Positions 8,508 to 17,329 of a stretch of DNA of 64,000 nt are shown here, piece by piece. Source of the DNA: Roseobacter sp. (lineage in GTDB: Bacteria; Pseudomonadota; Alphaproteobacteria; Rhodobacterales; Rhodobacteraceae); NCBI GenBank assembly GCA_002731875.1, contig PCCY01000021.1, positions 713,678-777,677 of the forward strand. Direction: 5' to 3'. The notes beneath the pieces were generated by a model. The model was not told the origin of the DNA, did not search any database, and saw only the letters and a program-made list of their open reading frames with translations. How positions within the stretch are numbered: the first letter of the stretch is position 1; the number at the start of each line of letters is the position of its first letter. Made by a program: the position numbers and the translations under genes.

Positions 8508-8535
8508 AAAGCGCCCCCACATGCGGGGACGCTTT
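8508..8535. terminator. Bidirectional intrinsic terminator between rhomboid-like gene and serA
   Basis: AAAGCGCCCCC pairs with GGGGACGCTTT around a short ACATGC loop. It lies between two convergent stop codons, 22 bases beyond the serA stop. Confidence 0.6.
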
Positions 8536-8557
8536 GAAATAGATTCAAGCCGAGAAA

Positions 8558-10153
8558 TCAAGCGACGTCGAATTCAAGCTCTTTGACCTGAGTAAAAAGG
8601 CCAGTGTCGCGAAGTTGCTTCAGAGCGGTTTCCGGTGCGGGACCGTCGATATATAGCAACGCGATCGCTTCACCCTTGGCCGCGGAGCGCCCCAGTGTGA
8701 AATTCGCGATGTTTACACCGTTCGCGCCCATGGTCTGGCCCAAGGCACCGATGATGCCGGGGACATCTTCGTTGGTGGTGTAAAGCATATGCGAACCGAT
8801 TTCGGCATCAATGTTGATGCCTTTGATCTGAATGAACCGCGGCTTGCCATCCGAGAACACGGTCCCGGCGATAGAACGTTCGCGCTTTGCAGTCACGACA
8901 GTCACCTTGATATAGCCGTCGAAAACGCCGGATTTGTCCTGGTTGGTCGTGCTGATTTGAATACCCTTTTCACGGGCAACGACCGGGGCGCTGACCATGT
9001 TCACATCGGGGTTGGCGCGCTTCATGATGCCCGCAACTACCGAACAATTCAGGGCATTGAGGTTCATCTGCGACACTTGACCGTCGTACAGAATATTGAT
9101 CGCTTTGATCGGTTCGTCCGTCATTTGCCCGATAAACGCCCCCAGATGACCCGCCAATGTGAGCCACGGCCCCATGACTTTGGCCTCTTCGGCGGTCACG
9201 GATGGCATGTTGAGCGCATTTGAAACGGCACCGGTAAGCAGATAGTCGGACATCTGCTCGGCGACCTGTAGTGCGACGTTTTCCTGAGCTTCGGTGGTGG
9301 CAGCACCCAAGTGTGGCGTGACAACGACGTTGGGCAGGCCGAACAGCGGATTCTCGGTTGCAGGTTCCACCTGGAACACGTCGAAAGCCGCGCCGGCGAC
9401 GTGACCGGATTTCAGCGCATCGGCCAATGCTTCTTCGTCAACCAGGCCACCACGGGCGCAGTTGATGATACGTACGCCTTTCTTGGTTTTCGCCAAGGCT
9501 TCGCGCGACAGGATATTCGCGGTTTGCTCGGTATAGGGAACGTGCAGCGTGATGAAATCGGCGCGGGTCAGCAGATCGTCCAACTCGACTTTTTCGACGC
9601 CCATCTTTTGCGCTTTTTCTTCGCTCAGGAAGGGATCATAGGCGATGACTTTCATCTTCAATCCACGCGCACGGTCGCAAACAATACCACCGATGTTGCC
9701 TGCGCCAATGACGCCAAGCGTCTTGCCGGTCAGCTCAACACCCATGAATTTGGACTTTTCCCATTTGCCGGCATGGGTCGATGCCGATGCTTCGGGAATC
9801 TGACGCGCGACAGCGAACATCATTGCAATGGCGTGTTCTGCCGTGGTGATCATATTGCCGAATGGCGTGTTCATGACAATCACGCCCTTTTTGGAGGCAG
9901 CGTCCTTGTCAATGTTATCGGTGCCGATGCCAGCACGCGCGATCACCTTGAGGTTGGTCGCGTTTTCCAAAATCTTTTCGGTGACTTTGGTCGCCGAGCG
10001 AATCGCAAGCCCATCATAGTCACCGATGATTGCGGCCAGCTTGTCTTTGTCCTTGCCCAAGTTGGGTTGGAAATCCACCTCAATGCCGCGGTCTTTGAAG
10101 ATTTGTACAGCGGCTTCGGAAAGGCTGTCGGAAATGAGAACTTTGGGGGCCAT
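8558..10153 (-). CDS. serA: D-3-phosphoglycerate dehydrogenase
   Basis: 531 residues, the long (type 1) form. It oxidises 3-phosphoglycerate with NAD+ in the first step of serine synthesis. Domains in order: substrate-binding half (1-100), Rossmann domain with GVIGAGNIGG near 150 and the catalytic region INCARGGLVDEEAL, then substrate-binding return, an intervening domain (about 315-450) and a C-terminal ACT domain (MLYTTNEDVPGIIGALGQTM) for serine feedback. Preceded by serC 82 bases upstream on the same strand; probably one operon under the serC leader. Confidence 0.96.
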   Translation of the reverse strand: MAPKVLISDSLSEAAVQIFKDRGIEVDFQPNLGKDKDKLAAIIGDYDGLAIRSATKVTEKILENATNLKVIARAGIGTDNIDKDAASKKGVIVMNTPFGNMITTAEHAIAMMFAVARQIPEASASTHAGKWEKSKFMGVELTGKTLGVIGAGNIGGIVCDRARGLKMKVIAYDPFLSEEKAQKMGVEKVELDDLLTRADFITLHVPYTEQTANILSREALAKTKKGVRIINCARGGLVDEEALADALKSGHVAGAAFDVFQVEPATENPLFGLPNVVVTPHLGAATTEAQENVALQVAEQMSDYLLTGAVSNALNMPSVTAEEAKVMGPWLTLAGHLGAFIGQMTDEPIKAINILYDGQVSQMNLNALNCSVVAGIMKRANPDVNMVSAPVVAREKGIQISTTNQDKSGVFDGYIKVTVVTAKRERSIAGTVFSDGKPRFIQIKGINIDAEIGSHMLYTTNEDVPGIIGALGQTMGANGVNIANFTLGRSAAKGEAIALLYIDGPAPETALKQLRDTGLFTQVKELEFDVA

Positions 10154-10235
10154 GATTGGCGCTCCTTTTATAAAACGGAAGGGGGGCGTGGGTGGACACC
10201 CGCCCTGCGGCCGGCGCAGGGTGGGGGACCCGGAA

Positions 10236-11375
10236 TTATGCGTTTATTTCGGACTCAAAGGCCCATTCAAGCCACGGCAGCATCGCCTCGATATCCGAGG
10301 TTTCAACCGTGCCGCCGCACCAGATGCGCAAACCTGCGGGCGCATCACGATAGGCCCCCACGTCCAGGGCCACATCTTCGTCGGCCAGACGCTTGGCGAC
10401 TGCCTTGGCAAAGGCCGCGCCGTCGGTGATACGGGCATCATTGAACTTCAGACAGACAGACGTGTTGGACCGGGTCGCCGGATCCACCGCAAGAAACTCG
10501 ATCCAGTCATGGGCTTCGACGAACCGCGTGATTGCAGCGGTGTTCGCATCTGCGCGATCGATCAAGCCTGACAGGCCGCCAACGGATTTCGCCCAGTCGA
10601 GCGCCAGAAGATAGTCTTCGACGCAAAGCATCGAAGGGGTGTTGATTGTTTCACCCTTGAAAATGCCGTCGATCAGCTTGCCACCTTTCGTCAGACGAAA
10701 GATTTTGGGCAGGGGCCATGCGGGTGTGTAGCTTTCAAGGCGTTCAACCGCACGAGGGCTAAGGATCAGCATACCATGGGCGGCTTCACCCCCGAGAACT
10801 TTTTGCCAGCTGAAGGTCGTAACGTCGAGCTTGTCCCACGGCAGGTCCATCGCAAAGGCGGCTGACGTGGCGTCGCACAGGGTAAGGCCCTTGCGATCAG
10901 CGGGAATGACATCGCCGGTAGGTACACGCACACCGGAGGTAGTGCCGTTCCAGGTAAAGCAGACATCGTTGTCATAGTTAAGCGACGCCATATCCACGAT
11001 CTGACCATAATCGGCCGTGTGAACAGTGTGCTCTATTTTCAACTGTTTGACCGCGTCGGTAACCCAGCCTGCTCCAAAGGATTCCCAGGCCACCATTTCA
11101 GCGGGGCGTTCTCCCAACATGGTCCACATAGCCATTTCATAGGCACCTGTGTCCGACGCGGGAACGATGCCGATTCTGTAATCAGCCGGAACGCCCAGTA
11201 TTTCACGAGTGGTCTCGATCGCTTCAAGCAGCTTGGCTTTGCCAGGGGCAGCGCGATGGCTGCGGCCCAAGGGCGCGCTTGCAAGTTTGGTCAGATCATA
11301 GACGGGGGGTTTGGCGCACGGGCCAGAGGAAAAACGCGGATTTTGAGGCCGCGAGGTCGGTACTGTAATAGCCAT
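10236..11375 (-). CDS. serC: Phosphoserine aminotransferase
   Basis: 379 residues. PLP-dependent class V transaminase converting 3-phosphohydroxypyruvate to phosphoserine with glutamate. Family signs: N-terminal [15 protein letters not shown] and [11 protein letters not shown] typical of the alphaproteobacterial form, substrate-loop [18 protein letters not shown] lysine in [17 protein letters not shown]. The start codon is preceded by GAAAGGGT, which can also be paired within the leader, suggesting control of translation. Upstream gene of the serC-serA operon and divergent from serB. Confidence 0.96.
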   Translation of the reverse strand: MAITVPTSRPQNPRFSSGPCAKPPVYDLTKLASAPLGRSHRAAPGKAKLLEAIETTREILGVPADYRIGIVPASDTGAYEMAMWTMLGERPAEMVAWESFGAGWVTDAVKQLKIEHTVHTADYGQIVDMASLNYDNDVCFTWNGTTSGVRVPTGDVIPADRKGLTLCDATSAAFAMDLPWDKLDVTTFSWQKVLGGEAAHGMLILSPRAVERLESYTPAWPLPKIFRLTKGGKLIDGIFKGETINTPSMLCVEDYLLALDWAKSVGGLSGLIDRADANTAAITRFVEAHDWIEFLAVDPATRSNTSVCLKFNDARITDGAAFAKAVAKRLADEDVALDVGAYRDAPAGLRIWCGGTVETSDIEAMLPWLEWAFESEINA

Positions 11376-11381
11376 TTAGCT

Positions 11382-11441
11382 ACCCTTTCAGATAAGCGCC
11401 CTTCGTTGGGGAAGGGTGTCCCACCGCTGCATCTAGAGTGG
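11382..11441 (-). ncRNA. serC leader RNA (candidate, Corbino-type alphaproteobacterial motif)
   Basis: On the minus strand just before serC, CCAC (11438-11441) pairs with GTGG (11421-11424). Then CCCTTC (11411-11416) can pair either with GAAGGG (11399-11404), or with the Shine-Dalgarno GAAAGGGT (11382-11389). The two pairings exclude each other. The published serC leader of alphaproteobacteria is described as having a final stem that overlaps the serC ribosome binding site, which fits position, gene and structure here. The ligand or trigger is unknown. I could not run a covariance-model search. Confidence 0.6.
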
Positions 11442-11532
11442 TGCGCGCTCTGGCACAAGCCAGAAAACAGCGATAGAACGCCTCTTGAAATGCTTTTTAC
11501 GACAACTTTGACGCGGATCGGAAACTTGACCT

Positions 11533-12408
11533 ATGCATAGCGTGACTCTTTTAACCTCTCCGGAACGACCTCATCTTGAACCGGTCTTGGTGGATAGTCT
11601 GCGTAATGCCTGGGGCGGTGGTGATGCGGTTTGGCTGGCACCGGACGAGGCGGCCACGTTTGAAATGAAGCGGATGCCGGGCAACCGTTGGGATGTCTGG
11701 GCAGAATGTCAGGGCATGGGGGTTGATTTGGTGATTACCCCGGCCGAAGGGCGACGCAAGAAGATGTTGTTGGCGGATATGGACAGCACCATTATTCAAC
11801 AGGAATGCATTGACGAGCTGGCAGACGAGGCGGGTGTCGGGGGGCGGGTGAAAGACATCACGGCGCGGGCGATGAACGGCGAACTGGACTTTGAGGCCGC
11901 GTTGCGAGAGCGGGTCGCGTTGCTGAAGGGGTTGGACGAGGCCGTGATCGGGCGGGTTTTGTCGTCCCGGATTAGCCATATGCCCGGAAGCAAGGTGCTG
12001 TTGGCGACGATGAAAGCGAACGGTGCCTACAGCGCGCTGGTCTCGGGGGGGTTTACTGCATTCACAACCGCCGTCGCTGCGGCGCTTGGCTTTGACGAGA
12101 ATCGGGCGAATACCCTGCTGGTCGAGCAGGGCAAGCTTACGGGAGGTGTCGGCCATCCGATTTTGGGCAAACAAGCCAAGGTAGATGCACTGGAGAGTAT
12201 CACCGCGACGCTGGGGATATCAGAGGCCGATGTGATCGCGGTTGGCGATGGCGCAAATGATTTGGGAATGTTGCATCGCGCAGGAATGGGGGTGGCGCTT
12301 CATGCCAAGCCGGCGGTCGCCGCCGAGTGTGATCTGCGCGTCAATTTTGGAGATCTGACAGCGCTATTATTCATTCAGGGGTACGGGATAGACGATTTCG
12401 TAAGCTAG
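11533..12408 (+). CDS. serB: Phosphoserine phosphatase
   Basis: 291 residues, HAD superfamily. Last step of serine synthesis. An N-terminal regulatory-like part (1-75) is followed by the HAD core: nucleophile D82 in ADMDSTIIQQECIDELAD, motif II serine in YSALVSGGFTAFT, motif III lysine GKQAKVDALE and motif IV VGDGANDLGMLHRAGMGVAL. Divergent from the serC-serA operon, with 157 bases between the starts, so all three pathway genes share one control region. Confidence 0.95.
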   Translation: MHSVTLLTSPERPHLEPVLVDSLRNAWGGGDAVWLAPDEAATFEMKRMPGNRWDVWAECQGMGVDLVITPAEGRRKKMLLADMDSTIIQQECIDELADEAGVGGRVKDITARAMNGELDFEAALRERVALLKGLDEAVIGRVLSSRISHMPGSKVLLATMKANGAYSALVSGGFTAFTTAVAAALGFDENRANTLLVEQGKLTGGVGHPILGKQAKVDALESITATLGISEADVIAVGDGANDLGMLHRAGMGVALHAKPAVAAECDLRVNFGDLTALLFIQGYGIDDFVS

Positions 12409-12423
12409 CCGGAAACGAGAAAC

Positions 12424-12440
12424 ATGGGGCGCTGCCCCAT
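12424..12440. repeat. GC-rich extragenic palindrome between convergent genes
   Basis: ATGGGGC-GCT-GCCCCAT is a perfect 7-bp stem with a 3-base loop, followed by ACCCCGGGATTTT. It lies between the convergent serB and asparaginase genes. The GGGGCGCTGCCCC core resembles dispersed extragenic palindromes I associate with Rhodobacteraceae, and it could also end transcription. Only one copy is seen in this window. Confidence 0.45.
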
Positions 12441-12479
12441 ACCCCGGGATTTTATGCCATTTGGAATGTCGGTGTCGAG

Positions 12480-13460
12480 CTAGGCAAAGGCGGCGGCGGG
12501 TTTAAGCATTCCGGTAATGATACCACGCCGATTTTCAATCGGAGCGTTGCGGTACTTAACAGCCTCCGGGTGGTTTGCGTCGAGTGCGCCCAATTTCACC
12601 AGAATGGAGGTGATCGCGCATTCGGCCGCACGTTTGGTTCCGCAGGCTGCCTTGAGGGCGACACCGATTTTCTGGTCGGGCAGGATAGCGATAAAGAAGC
12701 CTTCGGCACCGGTTTTCAGAGCCACCTTGCCATTGGTCGCGCGCATGAGGTTGGTACAGGCACGGGTTTCTCCGGCGACCAGATCAGGGTGCAGGCGCAT
12801 CGCCTGATGCAGTCTTGCTTCCGCAGACCCGTCCGGGGCAGCGGCAAAGTGGGCCATTGCCCGGCCCATGCCATGCAGTGTTGTTGCAAAGTTCGGAACG
12901 GAACAGCCATCGATTCCGAAGCCGGGGGAGGTCGTGCCGGTCACAGTCTCGAAGGCTTCGAGGCAGGCTTTTTGCACCGGATGATCAGGTTTTTCGTAAT
13001 CAGGGTGGCCGGCCAGATGTGCATTCACGGTCAGAAACCCCGCGTGTTTGCCAGAACATTCGTGATGGATCTGGCAAGGCGCGGTACCGGAGCAGACAAG
13101 AGCATTTCGCGCAGCGGCATCGCCGGGTTCAGCGGCACCGCAGCGAAAATCGCTGTCGGTGAGATCAAGCGTTTCGAGCCAGTTCCTGATCAGGCCGACA
13201 TGCAGGTCGGCGGCCTGGTGGGAGGCACAGGCAAGGGCGAGGTGCCGGGCGGTGAGGCCGTATCTGTCCGCAGCACCCGATTGAACGAGAGGCAGCGCCT
13301 GAATCATCTTGGCGGAGGAACGCGGCAAAATTACCTGGTCGGGGTTGCCCCAGGCATGAAGGATGTCACCATTTTCGTCGCACACCACAGCATGGCCGTA
13401 GTGAACGCTTTCAAGGAAAGGTCCGCGCCAGATTTCGGCAAAGGGGGCAGCTTGGGTCAT
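12480..13460 (-). CDS. Asparaginase II family protein
   Basis: 326 residues from the ATG at 13460, preceded by AAAAGGA; the longer frame to 13493 adds 11 residues. Matches the Rhizobium etli AnsA-type family (PF06089), unrelated to the E. coli enzymes: start FAEIWRGPFLESVHYGHAVV, RSSAKMIQALPLVQSGAADR, HHECSGKHAGFL with the conserved Cys/Lys/His set, and GIDGCSVPNF. R. etli type enzymes hydrolyse asparagine in a Zn-dependent way. Stands alone, convergent with serB. Confidence 0.88.
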   Translation of the reverse strand: MTQAAPFAEIWRGPFLESVHYGHAVVCDENGDILHAWGNPDQVILPRSSAKMIQALPLVQSGAADRYGLTARHLALACASHQAADLHVGLIRNWLETLDLTDSDFRCGAAEPGDAAARNALVCSGTAPCQIHHECSGKHAGFLTVNAHLAGHPDYEKPDHPVQKACLEAFETVTGTTSPGFGIDGCSVPNFATTLHGMGRAMAHFAAAPDGSAEARLHQAMRLHPDLVAGETRACTNLMRATNGKVALKTGAEGFFIAILPDQKIGVALKAACGTKRAAECAITSILVKLGALDANHPEAVKYRNAPIENRRGIITGMLKPAAAFA

Positions 13461-13637
13461 GTTTCGTCCTTTTCGTGGGCGAATTCCTGCCAATCAGGGT
13501 TTCGCCGGTCGCCTGTTTGTCGTTATTATGCTTGTTGTCGAGAGAAATACAGGTCCTTTGAAAAGAGCGTCACCCGAATGGCTGCCTGAAGGATTGTATG
13601 AGATGTTGAGGTTAACGGCGGCTGGAGGCCCAAGTAG

Positions 13638-14168
13638 ATGATGAACTTTAAGACGATCGGTTTCGCGGCGGTGCTGGCGGGTCTGGGCGCGGGCAGCGTT
13701 TGGGCGCAGGAGCAAAGCACAAACCGCGTTGCAGCTGAGACCGACTGGAGTGTTTTTGTCGAAGACAATCCCACGGAATGCTGGGGGGTGTCGACACCGA
13801 AGGAAGCGGTGAATTCGCGTGATGGGCGGGTCGTCGCGGTGAACCGCGGGCAGACATTGCTGATGGTTTTCTATCGGCCAAGTGCTGGAGCCAAGGGACA
13901 GGTTGCCTTCACCGGCGGGTATCCGTTTGCATCTGGATCGACGGTGAACATGAACATCGGTGGGACCAGCTTTGAGCTGTTTACCGAAGGCGAATGGGCA
14001 TGGCCCGCGACACCCGAGGATGACAGCAAGATTATCACCGCCATGAAGCGTGGGTCTGATGCCGTGTTAACAGGGCGTTCGGGTCGCGGTACCCAGACGA
14101 AAGATACATTTTCGTTGCTTGGCTTCACTGCCGCCGTCGAAGACGCGGCGAAGCGCTGCGGCGGGTAA
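13638..14168 (+). CDS. IalB-like (invasion-associated locus B) periplasmic protein
   Basis: 176 residues with a signal peptide cut after about residue 24 (VWAQ). The mature part begins DWSVFVEDNPTECWGVSTPKEA and continues with MVFYRPSAGAKGQVAFTGGYPF and GTSFELFTEGEWAWP, the pattern of IalB family proteins. Two cysteines (about 50 and 174, CWG and RCGG) could form a disulfide. Family members are linked to host invasion only in Bartonella; here the role is unknown and an invasion function should not be inferred. GGAGG precedes the start. Confidence 0.85.
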   Translation: MMNFKTIGFAAVLAGLGAGSVWAQEQSTNRVAAETDWSVFVEDNPTECWGVSTPKEAVNSRDGRVVAVNRGQTLLMVFYRPSAGAKGQVAFTGGYPFASGSTVNMNIGGTSFELFTEGEWAWPATPEDDSKIITAMKRGSDAVLTGRSGRGTQTKDTFSLLGFTAAVEDAAKRCGG

Positions 14169-14187
14169 GACTGGCCCATTGACATTG

Positions 14188-14216
14188 AAGGGTCCTGCCA
14201 CCAGCGGGGCCTTTCT
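14188..14216 (+). terminator. Intrinsic terminator after the IalB-like gene
   Basis: AAGGGTCCTGC pairs over 11 positions (three wobbles) with GCGGGGCCTTT around loop CACCA, ending in TTTCT, 19 bases after the stop codon. Confidence 0.7.
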
Positions 14217-14346
14217 GTATTTGGTGTTCAAGTCACAGGGCCTTGCTGGTTGGCGAGACCGAACGCGGCGGCGAGGAAGTGTTTTCTTTTGATTCGAGGG
14301 AAAATGCCTATATAGAGCGCCTCAACCCCTGCATCCGGAGAATCCC

Positions 14347-15528
14347 ATGTCTGCGACCGCGCCGATTACCCAAGACGTCATGACCCTTCCACGTAAACTG
14401 CCGGAGGGGCCGGTGAACCTTGTCGGGTTGACCCGTGATGCGATGCGCGACGCCTTGATCGCGCATGGTACGCCGGAAAAACAGGCCAAGATGCGCGTGG
14501 GCCAGATATGGCAGTGGATCTATCAGTGGGGAAAACGTGATTTCGCCGATATGACCAACCTGTCCAAAGCATTTCGTGCCGAGTTGGCGGAACGTTTCGT
14601 GATCGAGGTGCCCGAGGTGGTGACCAAGCAGGTGTCAGAGGACGGGACCCGTAAATATCTGGTGCGGATTGCCGGCGGTCACGAAGTGGAAGTCGTGTAT
14701 ATCCCTGAAGAAGACCGTGGCACTTTGTGCGTCAGCTCTCAGGTCGGGTGCACGCTGACATGTTCCTTTTGTCATACCGGCACGCAAAAGCTGGTGCGAA
14801 ATCTGACCGCGGCCGAGATTATCGGGCAGGTGATGGTGGCGCGGGATGATTTGGGCGAATGGCCAGTGCCCGGTACGCTAACCGATGCGCCGCGGCTGTT
14901 GTCCAACATCGTACTGATGGGCATGGGCGAGCCGCTTTATAACTTCGAGAATGTGCGCGACGCGATGAAGATCGCGATGGACCCCGAGGGGATCCAGCTG
15001 TCGCGCCGCCGGATCACCCTGTCGACCTCTGGCGTTGTGCCGGAGATCGCGCGCACGGCCGAAGAAATTGGCTGCCAGCTGGCTGTATCCTTTCACGCCA
15101 CCACGGACGAGGTGCGCAACAAGCTGGTGCCGATCAACAAACGCTGGAATATCGCCGAACTGATCGAGGCATTGCGGAGCTATCCCAAGGTCAGCAATTC
15201 CGAACGCATTACCTTTGAATATGTCATGCTGGACGGGGTGAACGATTCAGACGCCGATGCGCACCGTTTGATTGAATTGATCCGTGGCATCCCCGCAAAA
15301 ATCAACCTGATCCCGTTCAATGAATGGCCGGGGGCCCCGTATAAACGGTCGTCGAACAATCGCATCCGCGCTTTTTCCGAGATTGTATATAAGGCTGGTT
15401 ATGCGTCGCCCGTGCGCAAGCCCAGAGGCGAAGATATCATGGCGGCGTGCGGCCAGTTAAAGTCCGCGACCGAGCGCGCGCGTAAATCGCGTAAACAAAT
15501 TCAATCAGAAGCGGGTATCCCGGATTGA
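14347..15528 (+). CDS. rlmN: 23S rRNA (adenine2503-C2) / tRNA (adenine37-C2) methyltransferase
   Basis: 393 residues. Radical SAM methyltransferase that makes m2A2503 in 23S rRNA and m2A37 in some tRNAs. The [4Fe-4S] cysteines C135, C139 and C142 lie in [12 protein letters not shown]. The glycine-rich SAM motif follows in VLMGMGEPL, and the methyl-carrying cysteine near the C-terminus is C368 in IMAACGQL. N-terminal accessory domain (residues 25-90) contains [15 protein letters not shown]. Good site GGAGA before the ATG. No partner genes adjacent. Confidence 0.96.
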   Translation: MSATAPITQDVMTLPRKLPEGPVNLVGLTRDAMRDALIAHGTPEKQAKMRVGQIWQWIYQWGKRDFADMTNLSKAFRAELAERFVIEVPEVVTKQVSEDGTRKYLVRIAGGHEVEVVYIPEEDRGTLCVSSQVGCTLTCSFCHTGTQKLVRNLTAAEIIGQVMVARDDLGEWPVPGTLTDAPRLLSNIVLMGMGEPLYNFENVRDAMKIAMDPEGIQLSRRRITLSTSGVVPEIARTAEEIGCQLAVSFHATTDEVRNKLVPINKRWNIAELIEALRSYPKVSNSERITFEYVMLDGVNDSDADAHRLIELIRGIPAKINLIPFNEWPGAPYKRSSNNRIRAFSEIVYKAGYASPVRKPRGEDIMAACGQLKSATERARKSRKQIQSEAGIPD

Positions 15529-15657
15529 CCTAGACGCCGTCAAATTGTGGCGAAATAGCCTTAAAATGACCCTGTAGATGACCTAGACTCGAACAAATAA
15601 CGCCATGGTCGACGAACAGACTGTTTCTGTAAAGCAATCAATGCTGAAGGAAACCAG

Positions 15658-15867
15658 ATGTCTATCATTCATGAATCAGATCCGTTCGCCACATCGAATG
15701 TTATTGCCCTTGTCATGAAAGAGCGCACAATCTCCCTGTCAAACCGCGAGTGGAAGCACCGGTTGGCAGGCTACGGCTATGGCATTCGCGATACCGATCA
15801 CGGACAGATACTGGAAACCCTGCCGCACCACGTCGAGATCTGCGTGCTTCCAGCGTTCGCACAATGA
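15658..15867 (+). CDS. Small conserved hypothetical protein
   Basis: 69 residues starting after a good AAGGAAA site. The sequence reads as a folded small protein (ESDPFATSNVIALVMKER, then REWKHRLAGYGYGIRDTDHG, then ETLPHHVEICVLP). I believe similar short proteins occur in other roseobacters, but I cannot name a family. No signal peptide or membrane helix. The 129 bases between rlmN and this gene hold a 10-bp direct repeat (TGACCTAGAC at 15526 and 15579) and nothing else obvious. Convergent with the channel gene. Confidence 0.7.
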   Translation: MSIIHESDPFATSNVIALVMKERTISLSNREWKHRLAGYGYGIRDTDHGQILETLPHHVEICVLPAFAQ

Positions 15868-15888
15868 CCGCCGCAGAGCTTTTGCTTT

Positions 15889-16308
15889 TCAATCCTTGAT
15901 CCGTTGTTTGGCGAAGGCAAACAGATAGGACGCAGAGCAACTGAGCAAGAGAAAGCCTTCCAGCGATTCAATGCCCGCGAGGAACCGCAGGTGGCCGGAG
16001 GGGTAGATGTCACCCAACCCCAAAGTCGTATAGTTTACGATCGAGAAGTAATATACATCCATGAAATTTAACGGGCCTTCTGTTTTGAAGCCCCCCAGGC
16101 CCCAGCTTTGCCCTAGGCGAAAGGCGACCGAATAGACGGCAGCCTCGAATACATGCAGCAAACCAATTGTGCCAAGCAGCAAGAAATGATGCCACCCGGC
16201 CGATAGATCGGATGTGTTTAATCTGGAAGCCACCCGTGACAGGACCGCAAAGTGGAAAGACCCGACCGCGAGAAACGTTACGGCTGCAAGAATGGCTGTA
16301 GTTAACAT
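15889..16308 (-). CDS. Two-helix potassium channel family protein
   Basis: 139 residues with hydrophobic segments at about 3-22, 42-65 and 100-130 and a pore loop SIVNYTTLGLGDIYPSG before the last helix. The selectivity filter reads TTLGLGD instead of the classical TVGYGD, so ion selectivity is uncertain. Built as Ion_trans_2 type subunits, which would work as a tetramer in the inner membrane. No ligand-binding RCK domain is present. It starts 3 bases after the LOG gene stop, so the two are co-transcribed. Confidence 0.8.
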   Translation of the reverse strand: MLTTAILAAVTFLAVGSFHFAVLSRVASRLNTSDLSAGWHHFLLLGTIGLLHVFEAAVYSVAFRLGQSWGLGGFKTEGPLNFMDVYYFSIVNYTTLGLGDIYPSGHLRFLAGIESLEGFLLLSCSASYLFAFAKQRIKD

Positions 16309-16311
16309 ATT

Positions 16312-17175
16312 TTATTCTCCGTCTGCTACATTTCGGCCCGGGACGACCTCGCGTTTTGTGTTTTCAAGTGGCCAGTGCTCTATCATTTCCATCGCTTCCG
16401 CCGCAGTTTCGACAAAGCGAAATAACTCGAGATCGATCTCTGAAATGGTTCCGGCATCTGCCAGAGCTTCCCAGTTTACGATTTTTTCCCAAAAGGCGCG
16501 GCCAAACAGCAAGAACGGTACACGTGACATGCGGCCAGTCTGAATCAGGGTCAACGTTTCAAAAAGTTCATCCAGTGTCCCAAAGCCGCCGGGGAATACG
16601 CATATGGCCCGCGCCCGCATCAGAAAATGCATTTTGCGGATGGCAAAATAATGAAAATTGAAACACAGCTCGGGGGTAACATAGGTGTTTGGGGCCTGCT
16701 CGAACGGAAGTACGATGTTCAAACCGACCGAATGCCCCCCCGCATCCACAGCGCCACGGTTGCCTGCTTCCATTACGCCCGGGCCCCCGCCGGTCACAAT
16801 GACGTTTTCCTGACCGTTGGTTTCGTTGGATTTCAGCGTCATCAACCGGGCGAATTCCCGTGCTTCGTCATAGAAGTGCGAAAGATCGGCCAAGGTTTTT
16901 GTCCGCGCTTTATGTTTGTCATCGGGGGCGGGAATGCGTGCGCCACCGAATAGAACTATTGTCGATTTCACCCCGTGTGCATCAAGGCCCAGCTCGGGCT
17001 TGAGAAGTTCAAGCTGCAAGCGCACCGGACGCAATTCATCGCGACACATGAAGTCGTCATCGGTGAATGCCAGACGATAGGCCGGGGCACGGGTCTGTGG
17101 TGTATCTGGTACGTTTTCAGCTTTGGCGCGATCGGCATCTGCGTGTCGCAAGGGGTGTCGGGTCGTCTGGGTCAT
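16312..17175 (-). CDS. LOG family protein (TIGR00730-type phosphoribohydrolase)
   Basis: 287 residues from the ATG at 17175 (preceded by GGAGA); the open frame extends 41 codons further upstream without family likeness. Rossmann-type LOG core with GGGPGVMEAGNRGA and the signature PGGFGTLDELFETLTL, which cut cytokinin riboside 5'-monophosphates or related nucleotide monophosphates. This longer subtype has an N-terminal extension of about 100 residues. Older annotation as lysine decarboxylase is wrong for this family. Divergent from dapD, upstream of the channel gene. Confidence 0.88.
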   Translation of the reverse strand: MTQTTRHPLRHADADRAKAENVPDTPQTRAPAYRLAFTDDDFMCRDELRPVRLQLELLKPELGLDAHGVKSTIVLFGGARIPAPDDKHKARTKTLADLSHFYDEAREFARLMTLKSNETNGQENVIVTGGGPGVMEAGNRGAVDAGGHSVGLNIVLPFEQAPNTYVTPELCFNFHYFAIRKMHFLMRARAICVFPGGFGTLDELFETLTLIQTGRMSRVPFLLFGRAFWEKIVNWEALADAGTISEIDLELFRFVETAAEAMEMIEHWPLENTKREVVPGRNVADGE

Positions 17176-17329
17176 CGAAGTCTCCGGTGAATAGGGGCAG
17201 AATATACCCTTTGTCCAGCATGCCCTTCTTTTAAGAAAATGACCACGGTGCCCGAGGTGATTGCGCGCGCACGCCGACATCTGTATAGGCAACTGCAATA
17301 TCAGACCCTTTGTTCCCGGAGCATGTTAT

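Noticed and set aside
9311..10429. 372-residue open frame on the plus strand over serA/serC
   Set aside because: It is antisense to two conserved enzymes with intact motifs; its sequence has no recognisable domain and arises from GC-rich codon bias.
12570..13589. 339-residue open frame opposite the asparaginase gene
   Set aside because: Shadow of a well-supported gene; low-quality composition and no domain.
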